A stretch of DNA of 57,902 nt. It comes from an uncultured Bacilli bacterium. GTDB lineage: Bacteria > Bacillota_I > Bacilli_A > RF39 > UBA660. The stretch covers positions 1 through 57,902 of the forward strand of contig CANRCR010000006.1 in assembly GCA_947629165.1 (NCBI GenBank), written 5' to 3'. Every line of letters begins with the position of its first letter. Position 1 is the stretch's first letter. Below, one piece after another: positions 26,578 through 35,062 of this stretch. A model generated the notes under the pieces. It was not told where the DNA came from and ran no database searches. It saw only the letters and a list, made by a program, of their open reading frames with translations. A program made the position numbers and the translations under genes.

Positions 26578-27537
26578 TTATTTCGTCAAAAAGTTCATTA
26601 TTAAGTCAACAAGTATCTCTTTTTCTTTTGGATTCGATTCAGCAATTAACAAAGTAATAGCAACCAAAGTGTAATTATCAATAACTTGTCCATTTTCCGT
26701 ATAGAGAATATGGTAAAATGATAAAAAATAAATAAACAATGTCGCTGCAATACGTTTATTACCATCGATAAAAGTATGATTTTTAGTAATAAGATATAGA
26801 AAGTTAGCCGCCTTCTCTTGAATACTTGGATAAAGTTCTATGCCATCAAAAGTTTGATAAATATTATCGATGATACTTGCTAATCCGTTATTTCGTTCAA
26901 GAGCAAAGAGATTACTATCATTTTGAAATTTTAATTTACGAATAATTTCAACACATTCATCATACGTAATTCTCTTTTCATTTAAAGTCCCTTTTGGTTT
27001 AACAATACGTTTATGATCATAATCATCTAAAATATCTAAAGCCTTGGAATAATTATTTATTACTTTGATAATACCTTGTGCCTCATCACCACTTAGCGTC
27101 TTATCAATTCTTCCTGCAATATCAATCAACTTAACTGTTTTTTCTAAATAAGCAAGTCGCTTCTCATTCGCAGCATACCCTTTAATCATATAATCTTTTA
27201 ATACTTTAGTCGCCCACCTTCTAAAAATAACACCATTTTTAGATTTTACACGATAACCGACACTAATAATCATATCAAGATTATAGTACTCTACTTCTCT
27301 AGTTTGAGTTTTATCCGATAATGCTCCATGTTTAGTAGTATGTGCAAATTTTGCACATACCACTTTTTTATCCAATTCATCTTCTTTAAAAACATTATTT
27401 ATATGTCTTGTTATAACGGTTCTATCTCTATCAAAAAGTTGAGCCATTTGTTCTTGTGTGAGCCACACTGTTTCATCTTTGACATTCACCTCCAATTTAA
27501 CATTTTGGTTTTCAAATAATATTATTTCATTGTCCAT
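26578..27537 (-). CDS. RhuM-Fic fusion protein
   Basis: 319 residues. The N-terminal 150 match the RhuM (virulence/phage-associated) family: VWLTQEQMAQLFDRDRTVITRHINNVFKE, then EVEYYNLDMIISVGYRVKS and FRRWATKVLKDYM. The C-terminal third is a Fic/Doc domain with HTFIDGNKRIAA (HxFxDGNKR), the AMP-transferring active site. Proteins of this design are common in mobile and accessory regions of gut bacteria. No antitoxin-type inhibitory motif (S/TxxxE-G/N) is obvious and no separate partner gene adjoins. Separated from the next gene upstream by a terminator. Activity is expected, target unknown. Confidence 0.9.
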   Translation of the reverse strand: MDNEIILFENQNVKLEVNVKDETVWLTQEQMAQLFDRDRTVITRHINNVFKEDELDKKVVCAKFAHTTKHGALSDKTQTREVEYYNLDMIISVGYRVKSKNGVIFRRWATKVLKDYMIKGYAANEKRLAYLEKTVKLIDIAGRIDKTLSGDEAQGIIKVINNYSKALDILDDYDHKRIVKPKGTLNEKRITYDECVEIIRKLKFQNDSNLFALERNNGLASIIDNIYQTFDGIELYPSIQEKAANFLYLITKNHTFIDGNKRIAATLFIYFLSFYHILYTENGQVIDNYTLVAITLLIAESNPKEKEILVDLIMNFLTK

Positions 27538-27628
27538 ATAAAATTCCCTCCTATATATATAAACACTAAAAGGAGAGTGAATTACTTAAAATTATTTGAA
27601 ATTTTTTAAAAAATTAACTTTATTTTAC

Positions 27629-27650
27629 AAAAAAAAGGAGTTCTACTCCT
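27629..27650 (-). terminator. Intrinsic terminator ending the accessory gene run
   Basis: 6-bp stem AGGAGT / ACTCCT with a 3-nt loop and eight T on the minus strand, just after the shorter NUDIX gene. Confidence 0.88.
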
Positions 27651-27654
27651 AAAA

Positions 27655-28122
27655 TTATTTTATTAGATTTTCTACCGTATGATAAATTCGATTTGGATCT
27701 TTTACCATATCTTTAACACTCGATGGATAAACATCATATGAGTCGATATTTTTAACATCTACCCACTCAAAATTAATCCAATCCCCTTCAAGTCCTTTAA
27801 ATTTTGTTTCTACAATATCCGCTTGATAAATGGCTTTATAGATAAGATTTATTTGTTGATTGTGGTATCCTTTATCATTTACCATTTCTTCACTAATAGC
27901 TAAAAAGGAATAATCTAGATTTTCCCAACCTAATTCTTCTTTTACTTCTCTTTTAGCGGCATCAACACTTTCTTCTAATTCGTGTACCTTACCACCTGGA
28001 ATTAAATAGAACTGTCTTCCTTCCACATTGAAAAGAAGAACCTTCGATTGATCTCGATTAAAAATCAAAACAGAAACTCTACATAAAAATTGAAAATCTC
28101 CATTCGTATATCGAATATCCAT
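27655..28122 (-). CDS. NUDIX hydrolase A
   Basis: 155 residues. NUDIX box G-x5-E-x7-REVKEELG is complete (GGKVHELEES...REVKEELGW). The box coordinates Mg for cleavage of X-linked nucleoside diphosphates. Substrate cannot be deduced; the small size and plain layout suit MutT/ADP-ribose-pyrophosphatase-like members. It is the last gene of a closely spaced same-strand run and is followed by a terminator. 17 bp separate it from NUDIX B. Confidence 0.92.
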   Translation of the reverse strand: MDIRYTNGDFQFLCRVSVLIFNRDQSKVLLFNVEGRQFYLIPGGKVHELEESVDAAKREVKEELGWENLDYSFLAISEEMVNDKGYHNQQINLIYKAIYQADIVETKFKGLEGDWINFEWVDVKNIDSYDVYPSSVKDMVKDPNRIYHTVENLIK

Positions 28123-28139
28123 AAAGTTTCACCTCAAAA

Positions 28140-28622
28140 TTATTTTATCTTTTTAAATAAATTTAACATAAATTCATTAAATACAAGGGTATCATCATGA
28201 TTCAAAATACGTGTAATAACTTCTTCGATAGGAATCCATTTTACTTCAGATAATTCCTCTTTTTGTAATACAAAATCTTCTTCTTTTAAGTTACTCTTCA
28301 CAAAATAATAGTAAGTAAGATTATGTTTTCCCAAAGGTATCAATTTTGGTCTTTCTACGGATACACCTAATTCTTCTTGAATTTCTCTTAAAGCAGCTTC
28401 TTCTAAACTTTCATAAGCATCCACATGGCCTGCTAAAACCGCCCACTTATTAGCGTTAAATCGTTTGTTTGTACTTCGTTTTTGTAAGAGGACTTCCTTA
28501 TTATCATTGACGATAAAAACAACTATTTCATAATGCAATAAGTTTCGATCGTGAAGTTCTTTTATATCTACCACTTCACCTGTAAAATTTCCATTGTCAT
28601 CAATAACTTCAATTAATTCCAT
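28140..28622 (-). CDS. NUDIX hydrolase B (IDI/YfcD-like layout)
   Basis: 160 residues. NUDIX box GHVDAYESLEEAALREIQEELG. The N-terminus ELIEVIDDNGNFTGEVVDIKELH...LHYEIVVFIVN resembles the IDI-like/YfcD subgroup, which begins with a D-x-x-G/N start and then an H-x-x-hhhh strand. Start ATG at 28622 behind GAGG; a longer frame to 28646 would overlap the preceding ART-like gene further. It overlaps nothing after correction, lying 13 bp past that gene. Substrate unknown. Confidence 0.9.
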   Translation of the reverse strand: MELIEVIDDNGNFTGEVVDIKELHDRNLLHYEIVVFIVNDNKEVLLQKRSTNKRFNANKWAVLAGHVDAYESLEEAALREIQEELGVSVERPKLIPLGKHNLTYYYFVKSNLKEEDFVLQKEELSEVKWIPIEEVITRILNHDDTLVFNEFMLNLFKKIK

Positions 28623-28635
28623 AAGGATACCTCGA

Positions 28636-29481
28636 TTAAACAACAATTACTATGCCATCTAAATTACAAATATAAGCATTGGGTAAAAGGGCTTTTATCT
28701 TTGCCAAAATCTTTTTATCTTTTTCATATTTTCTTCCAACTAAAATACCCTCGATAAAATTAGCAGGAATTCCAAATAAAACGGCACTTTCTCGGTCTGT
28801 AAAGAAATCATCTTTATGCTTACGTTCTCGTAAAAATTTACGAAGATAATCGGGATTGACAAATCCTTGAACATCTTCATCACTCATAGATTTAGATAGA
28901 ATATCCCCCTTTAATAACCGTTTTATTTCCTTTGACTGCCCATCAAAGATAATACCAATCTGAACCCTATCTTGAACAAGACTTGGCATAAACCGAGCTT
29001 CTTTCGTCTGCTCCATTACCCACATATGGCAATCATACTTATTAATAGCATCCATGACATGTGCCATTTCATCATAAGGAATCACAGCCGTTTTATTTCT
29101 TCCAGTATCGATTCCCTTAAAATAAATACCACTATATAAAATAGTTCCTCCACTATAAAAATGAATATAATCTTTTAAAGCATAATTTTGTTTTAAATTC
29201 CATACGCCAACCGAACTAGGATATTTAGATAATCTTCCATCAATAAACCACCCTGAAATAAGTCCATCCTTGACGATTTCTTCTAAACCTTTTATATTCT
29301 TGTACGTTCCATGCAAAAGTGTTCCTTTTTTTAAATATACCGAATCGCCAATAGAATAATGATGTTTTGGTAAAACATAATTACGAATCGCATAATAAGT
29401 ATCGATTTGTTCAAGCATAATCTTTTTTGAAGTGCCTTCTATTTTTTCATTTACTTGTTTCACATAAGTTTCTCGAGTCAT
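28636..29481 (-). CDS. Putative ADP-ribosyltransferase-like protein (intact copy)
   Basis: 281 residues, no database family that I can name. Strand-and-motif pattern suggests an ART fold: LLHGTYKNIKGLEEIVKDGLIS (His57 in an HGT motif followed by a hxxIhxxGL helix, as in H-Y-E type ARTs), a later Tyr in ILYSGIY (116), and FIEGILVGR (Glu244) near the C-terminus. FMPSL and YICNLDG are conserved with the damaged copy at 34.1-34.9 kb. ATG lies behind AAGGAG; its first 35 nt overlap the Cys-rich gene. ART activity is a hypothesis; the gene itself is certain. Confidence 0.8.
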   Translation of the reverse strand: MTRETYVKQVNEKIEGTSKKIMLEQIDTYYAIRNYVLPKHHYSIGDSVYLKKGTLLHGTYKNIKGLEEIVKDGLISGWFIDGRLSKYPSSVGVWNLKQNYALKDYIHFYSGGTILYSGIYFKGIDTGRNKTAVIPYDEMAHVMDAINKYDCHMWVMEQTKEARFMPSLVQDRVQIGIIFDGQSKEIKRLLKGDILSKSMSDEDVQGFVNPDYLRKFLRERKHKDDFFTDRESAVLFGIPANFIEGILVGRKYEKDKKILAKIKALLPNAYICNLDGIVIVV

Positions 29482-30112
29482 TAATATTAGCTCCTTTCAA
29501 TTTATTAATAGAATACATCTTTTTATTACGCTTGTGCAAATAAATCCCATTTCTACCAAGTCGATAAAGAATCCTTATTCCAGAATAAGTTAAAGTATAA
29601 GTATATAAATCTTTTAAAACGTCTTCTCTTCGAGAAAAGAAATCAGATTTTATAACTATCCGATTTTTAAAACTCAAGAGTTTTAATACTTTTAAATCAT
29701 CAAAAGTTATAACATTAAATCTTTTCCTAACTTCGGAACAGTTAAACAATTTACAAGCTAAATTTTTAGTAGAACATCCATGGCAAGTTTGGTATCTACA
29801 TTTTCGACAACAACCATTACATAAATGGGTACCTCTTTGTTTATAGCACTGTCCATTTTTAAAGCCACAAATATTTTTATCCCCTACTTGATCATCTATA
29901 ATCTTACATGACTGATCGTAGATATATTTAATACGTTCCCTTCTTTTTTTTATATTTAATGCGTAAGCAATCGGCTCAACATAAGGTAATTTTTTATTAT
30001 TTTCGACAGTAAAGAAAGTGCTACGATACAAAAAAGTTTTATAAAATTTTAGTTTCTTTAAAAAATTATTATAATCTTGCTCACTATCAATTACGATTGA
30101 CTTAATTTTCAT
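29447..30112 (-). CDS. Cysteine-rich putative metal-binding protein
   Basis: 221 residues. Ten Cys lie between residues 82 and 125 (CGFKNGQC, CNGCCRKCRYQTC, CSTKNLACKLFNC), a spacing that suggests two zinc sites or an iron-sulfur cluster. The flanks are Lys/Arg/Tyr-rich; the C-terminal part (about 135-200) looks like a winged-helix-like basic domain (LYTYTLTYSGIRILYRLGRNGIYLHK). The GCxTxxLACKLFxC ending of the cluster recurs in uncharacterised gut Firmicutes proteins as far as I recall. Its end overlaps the ART-like gene by 35 bp, so the two are coupled. Confidence 0.75.
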   Translation of the reverse strand: MKIKSIVIDSEQDYNNFLKKLKFYKTFLYRSTFFTVENNKKLPYVEPIAYALNIKKRRERIKYIYDQSCKIIDDQVGDKNICGFKNGQCYKQRGTHLCNGCCRKCRYQTCHGCSTKNLACKLFNCSEVRKRFNVITFDDLKVLKLLSFKNRIVIKSDFFSRREDVLKDLYTYTLTYSGIRILYRLGRNGIYLHKRNKKMYSINKLKGANINDSRNLCETSK

Positions 30113-30118
30113 AAGAAT

Positions 30119-33016
30119 CTACTTTATTCCCCAACAAAATATATAAATAATAGCGATAACAATCATACAAACAGCTACAATCAATAGAGAAAAAGTTAAA
30201 GCATTCCCAAAACCACGGTTTGAGGTGTTTTCTGTATTATTCTTTTTTACCAATTGCTTATTTTCATTCAAGGTAGATTGCAATTCCTCTTTATCTCTCT
30301 TTTTTTGCTGAATTTGTGCTAATTGTTCGGCAACAACTTGTTTATGCTCTGGCTGAACAGTTGTTCTTTGTTCTGTTAACAAGGTCACTGTTTCAACAAA
30401 TTCATCTTTTTGACTACACCCCATTCCCATCGCATTAACAACATCCACTTTAGCATTTTCAAGGCAACTTTGTTGAAATGAAGGTGGTTGAGGAGATTTT
30501 TCTAATGTATTACCAGACGACGGAGGAGCAAGAGTACTTTCTTTCGTACCCGTTAAACTGTTTTGTATTCGATCATTCAATTTACTGCCAATAGTAATCG
30601 TCATTGCTTCCGGATTTAAATCATCGGGTATTTCCCTAGTAAGTTCCACCATAGTTTGATGAACAAATTGTGCCTCTCTAGTTAATCCTTGCTCTTGCAG
30701 GGGTTGAATTAAAGAATCAAGTACTTCATAATTTAATTCGTTAGGGTTTCCTTTACGATAATATTTCTCACAGAATTGATTGATAAGTGGCACCACACAT
30801 TCATTTTCATTGTCGTAATTTGGTTCCCTTCCATGTTCTCTTCGAAAATCTTCAACATATTGGACAATACTTTGATCAATATCTGTCTTTACTTTATTTA
30901 AAGTTTCTAAAACACGTTCGTCTTTCGCATAAAATTGAATCGTCTTTTGAACAGCACCCCATTTTTTACCGAGTGCAGTAGGATCATCCTTAAGATGTTT
31001 TACACCCCAAATATATATTTCAAAAGAGGACATAAAAGACGATAATTGCGCTTCTTTCGAATAATCTTGAACAATACCTAATCTTTTCGTAGCTTTTAAA
31101 TAATTTAATAAATCCAAAGCTTTAAATGATACTTGTTGAACAGGTCGAACACTTCCTTCCGATACCCATTCACCAGAACTTGCAGCGGTAGCAGGATTAA
31201 CATATTGATGGAACTTTTCATTAGGCAATTTATAGATTGTAATATATTTTGAATCTAAAGTATCTTCGATAGAACCTTCAAAAATCTCTTTAATAGCTTG
31301 AACGGATTGTTCTCTTTTATCATCAAAATAAACTCTATCCCGTGGAAAAATTAATGAAACACGAAAGGATGCCATCGTAAAACAACTAACCGGACTTATT
31401 CCCGCATAAACATAAACACCTTTTTGCGTACTTTCGGTTGGTTGCAATTGTTCGATTCCAGGATTTAAGGAAGCATGAAACATGTTTTTTTCACCATTTT
31501 CATAAGCAGTAATCCACTGCTCTAGTAATTCGTAATTATCTAAAATTTGAGTACCTGTCTGTTGTTCTTTACTACGAATAATCATACGACAATAGTCTTG
31601 ATAAAAGGAATCACTAAGAGAATATACTTCCTTAGCTTCCGCTGTCCTTAAAAGATGAATATCACACGTTCCAATAGGAGCTGGATAATTCAACCGATTG
31701 CGATCTAAGGCATCGGCATCTTTTAATATATCGGACATCAATTGAATTTCTTTCTTTTCATCTTCCGTAAAAGTATCATCATCAAAAACAATAGTATCTG
31801 ATTCTAGAGCATGCTGTTTGATAAGCAAAGAAACTATCTTGATATCTTTATCGCTCATCTTGCCTTTCATCATTTGTTCAAATCTGGTCGCACCCACTTC
31901 ACCATGTTCTTGATTAGATGCTCCTACTGTTTTACCAATATCATGATAAAGACTAGCACACATTAACAAATTAGTATTAATTGGTGTTTTCAAGCGATTA
32001 GAAATCATTTTAGTATAAGTAAGTACTTTTTCGATGTGTTTTAAATCATGTTGATAATCACTCGTCGCGCTATATAATTGTTCTTTAATAGCATGATTTA
32101 TTAAAGAACCAATCGTTTCCCGATCTTTGAAACTTAAACCATATTTAGTTAACATTTCAATTGAAAACATTTTAATATAACTTTGCTCTTTCGTTGAATC
32201 AAAAACAGATAAACCAAGTTGACGAGCAAAGTTTTCATCCCTTAACTCTTCTTGAATTAAAGGAATGAGCTGTGAATCATAGGAAGCAGTACGTTCAATT
32301 AATTTTTTCGTAAAATCTAAAATTTGCTTTTTTCGAATCAAATACCATTCTTCATCCGATTTCGTAATAGTATCAGAATGCGCCTTTTTCTTTTTATCAA
32401 AATTATATATATCATTGATTGCCGAAACAAAGTCATTGAATTTGTTTTCTGTAAGTTTATTGAAAGCATCTTCAAAGGAAAAGTTATTACCCAAGAATTG
32501 ATCAGCAAGTTTTCTTTCTCCAACTACCACTTTCATAACACGCATAATATTTTTTACAAAATAAAGATAATCCTCCGTTTCGTTTAAGCGGGCCTCTTCG
32601 ATATCTTCAGCAAATAGTTGTGTACAAGCTTCATTAATCCCCGTATAAACACTTCCTAAATTGGAATAAGAATATCCAAAAATAAGTTGTTTCCCATCTC
32701 TCTTTTCAGAAAGACTATGTAATAGTTCATGGGTAAGCTGAAATTGAGCTAATTGAGGATCACTTAACGCAAAATTTTCATCCACATAAATCTCCGTACG
32801 ATCAGGAAATGGCCAACAAACTAAAGAAGAACCTCTTGTTTGACGAACCGGAGCATAATAAAGAGAAACGTTATCCTTTAGATTTTTTTCTAAATTTATT
32901 ACAGAAGCTTTCATACGAAAATATTCCCAAGATTTTCTTTTCTTTTCTGTAATAATGTCGATGGGTTGTGCCTTTCGATATTTCAATAATTCATTATATA
33001 TTTCTTGGATAGTCAT
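30119..33016 (-). CDS. HExxH - HD domain - C-terminal membrane anchor protein
   Basis: 965 residues, three parts. (1) About 1-150: zincin-like, HELLH at 96-100 followed by GINEACTQLFAED (Glu about 129), the pattern of an HExxH...E metalloprotease. (2) About 320-445: HD domain, with His327, YHDIGK (His358-Asp359), His371, His402 and KDADALDR (Asp433/435), a full H...HD...H...H...D set of a metal phosphohydrolase. (3) Helical middle (450-790), Gln/Pro-rich linker, and a hydrophobic helix at about 940-962 with a short tail, so it is probably tail-anchored. ATG follows AGGATC-type site. Function not known; combination unusual. Confidence 0.85.
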   Translation of the reverse strand: MTIQEIYNELLKYRKAQPIDIITEKKRKSWEYFRMKASVINLEKNLKDNVSLYYAPVRQTRGSSLVCWPFPDRTEIYVDENFALSDPQLAQFQLTHELLHSLSEKRDGKQLIFGYSYSNLGSVYTGINEACTQLFAEDIEEARLNETEDYLYFVKNIMRVMKVVVGERKLADQFLGNNFSFEDAFNKLTENKFNDFVSAINDIYNFDKKKKAHSDTITKSDEEWYLIRKKQILDFTKKLIERTASYDSQLIPLIQEELRDENFARQLGLSVFDSTKEQSYIKMFSIEMLTKYGLSFKDRETIGSLINHAIKEQLYSATSDYQHDLKHIEKVLTYTKMISNRLKTPINTNLLMCASLYHDIGKTVGASNQEHGEVGATRFEQMMKGKMSDKDIKIVSLLIKQHALESDTIVFDDDTFTEDEKKEIQLMSDILKDADALDRNRLNYPAPIGTCDIHLLRTAEAKEVYSLSDSFYQDYCRMIIRSKEQQTGTQILDNYELLEQWITAYENGEKNMFHASLNPGIEQLQPTESTQKGVYVYAGISPVSCFTMASFRVSLIFPRDRVYFDDKREQSVQAIKEIFEGSIEDTLDSKYITIYKLPNEKFHQYVNPATAASSGEWVSEGSVRPVQQVSFKALDLLNYLKATKRLGIVQDYSKEAQLSSFMSSFEIYIWGVKHLKDDPTALGKKWGAVQKTIQFYAKDERVLETLNKVKTDIDQSIVQYVEDFRREHGREPNYDNENECVVPLINQFCEKYYRKGNPNELNYEVLDSLIQPLQEQGLTREAQFVHQTMVELTREIPDDLNPEAMTITIGSKLNDRIQNSLTGTKESTLAPPSSGNTLEKSPQPPSFQQSCLENAKVDVVNAMGMGCSQKDEFVETVTLLTEQRTTVQPEHKQVVAEQLAQIQQKKRDKEELQSTLNENKQLVKKNNTENTSNRGFGNALTFSLLIVAVCMIVIAIIYIFCWGIK

Positions 33017-33039
33017 AAGATCCTCCTTTCTTTTATTTA

Positions 33040-34137
33040 CTACAATTTATCGATATTTATTAAAAATTTATTGATCGATTTATACCAATCAAACATTCCT
33101 TTTTTCTTATTGGCATATTTTTGGAATTTTTCTTCATCATAATCATCTTTCATTGTGTCTTTATATCTATTCAAGGTTCTTTCGTAACAAGTATTAACAC
33201 TCGTCCGCATAACAATAACTTCTCCTTTTAAGATAGCATAATCTTTTATATTTCGATATTGCGCAGAATCAATTACAATTGTCTTGTCCGTGTCTTTATA
33301 ATAGTCTAAAACTTTTACATAGAATTCATCAAAGTTCGTAAATAAATAATCGTTCGGTTGATTGCTAAATACTTTTCTTAATGCAAGGCATTCCGTATTA
33401 TCAGATGGTCGATCACTAAATACAACATCTGTATCAATTACAATATAATTATCATCGTTTATATATTGATTACTAAAATAGGATTTACCACTTCCCGATT
33501 CACCAGTCAAATTAATAACCTTATCACGCGTAAGTTCTTTAACATATGGTTTTTTATCAACAAAACGACTAACTAACAAATCCGATTTAATTTCATGTAG
33601 CCACGTATCAACTTCCTCAATTAATTCATTCCCAGGTTTACGTCTATCTTCACCGCCATGAGAAATAAAATTATTCCATTCTTCTAATACTGTATCAATA
33701 TCTTCCTTATGAACTCTATCTTTCATAATAGCCAAAGCTGTATTTCGATAATTCATAAGACTTACTGCTCCAAGTGCCTTATAATAAGATTTTTCTGGAA
33801 TATTTGAAATTTTATAATAATGAAGTGCCAAATCGTCATCAATTGGTTGAGGATTATGAAGAATAATTTTATTAGCACGATACACCACCGTAGCACCCTC
33901 TAAACGAACTACTTCAGCGTCATCCGGAATCTCAACTTCATAAACGATATTGCCACGATGTAACCATCTAATAATACAATCTTCCGTCGCATAATTAAAT
34001 CCACCAAAGTCACTAGGATTATCAGCATTTGGATTCCAATTATTCGCAACGTTCACTTCATCAATTTTGTATTCAAAATCACTTTTAGCACCCGATGTAG
34101 TACCAAACATAACTTTTACATATTTATTGTTTTTCAT
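33040..34137 (-). CDS. P-loop kinase-like protein with unknown N-terminal domain
   Basis: 365 residues. The N-terminal about 105 residues (KVMFGTTSGAKSDFEYKIDEV...GGFNYATEDCIIRWLHRGNIVYEVEIPDD) look like a compact beta domain; a helical middle follows; the C-terminal about 160 residues are a P-loop NTPase of the polynucleotide kinase/zeta-toxin class with GESGSGKS, then VIDTDVVF and the lid-like CYERTLNRYKD. Start at 34137 behind AAGGAG. It sits 22 bp before the HExxH-HD gene. The N-terminal pattern with EVEIPDDAEVV could be another ART-like or sensor domain; that is a guess. Confidence 0.8.
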   Translation of the reverse strand: MKNNKYVKVMFGTTSGAKSDFEYKIDEVNVANNWNPNADNPSDFGGFNYATEDCIIRWLHRGNIVYEVEIPDDAEVVRLEGATVVYRANKIILHNPQPIDDDLALHYYKISNIPEKSYYKALGAVSLMNYRNTALAIMKDRVHKEDIDTVLEEWNNFISHGGEDRRKPGNELIEEVDTWLHEIKSDLLVSRFVDKKPYVKELTRDKVINLTGESGSGKSYFSNQYINDDNYIVIDTDVVFSDRPSDNTECLALRKVFSNQPNDYLFTNFDEFYVKVLDYYKDTDKTIVIDSAQYRNIKDYAILKGEVIVMRTSVNTCYERTLNRYKDTMKDDYDEEKFQKYANKKKGMFDWYKSINKFLINIDKL

Positions 34138-34141
34138 AATT

Positions 34142-34954
34142 TTACTCCTTAATAACTTTACCATCTAAACTACATATATAACTTTGGGGAAATAGTAATT
34201 TCAGATGTTCTAACATATTATCATCTTTTTCAAAATTTCTCCCTACAATTATTCCCTCAATAAAACATTTATTAATCCCAAATATAACATAAGAAGCCCT
34301 TTCAAGAAAAGTATTGTTCCTATCATTAAAAAAGTTTTTTCGCAAATCTTTTTTAATAAAATAATTAGAAATTTTTTTATCAAAATTAGTTCCATTAATA
34401 TCATTTAAAAGTAATGATTTTCCATATTCAGATTCAAGATTAAGTATGAAACCAATTTGATTTATATCTCGAGCTAAGCTAGGCATAAACCTAATTTCCA
34501 TAGAAGATTCTGCTTTCCATAACCAATGATCGATAGTTCGCATATCTTCAACGAAGCTATCCAATTACCTATATGGAATCTGTTTAGTAAAATTATTATA
34601 TCTAACAACCATTCCACTGTAATTTTTAATATAATCAGAAAGTAAAATATTATTTTTTACTCTCCATAACCCAACCACAAATTGAAAAGCATGATTTCCA
34701 AAATCACCGGTTGCCTCTTTACTTAAAATTCCATGTTTGGCAATGAAATCTGCTATTTTTTCATTATTACCTATTCCATGTAGATAATGGTCTGTTGATA
34801 ACTTTACATCATCACTGATTTTATATTTATGTTGTTCTAATTCAAAATTGCTAGTTTCAATATTAAAAAATTGATCTATTTGATTATTTACAAGTTTTCT
34901 TATTTTTCCTTTATACTTCTTGGCAGAATACTTTTTACACTCAAAACTATTCAT
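34142..34954 (-). pseudogene. ART-like gene interrupted by one in-frame TAA (paralogue of 28.6-29.5 kb gene)
   Basis: Two consecutive frames, 34565-34954 and 34142-34564, are in the same phase and split by a single TAA at 34567-34565. Joined they give about 271 residues aligning end to end with the intact 281-residue copy: YLHGI for LLHGT, LLSDYIKNYSG for ALKDYIHFYSG, IRFMPSLARD for ARFMPSLVQD, FIEGIIVGR for FIEGILVGR, SYICSLDG for AYICNLDG. The stop falls where the intact copy has Glu (GAA to TAA). The downstream part has only a TTG start with no ribosome binding site. The upstream part has GGAGG and ATG. Likely a recent nonsense mutation or a sequencing error. Confidence 0.85.
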
Positions 34955-35062
34955 CTTTTACCTCCAACCATTTTTAATTAAAATATAATTCATATGCAAA
35001 TGGAACTAATTTCTTTGATAATTCTGCCTAATTGAATTATTTTAATAAAATCTTTCATTGTC

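Noticed and set aside
26578-27537. RhuM-Fic gene as part of the nine-gene accessory transcript
   Set aside because: A strong terminator at 27629-27650 separates it, so it is reported as a neighbour only.
34565-34567. Reassigned UAA codon
   Set aside because: All other genes end at ordinary stops and TAA is the most used stop here, so reassignment is excluded; a nonsense change or base error is simpler.
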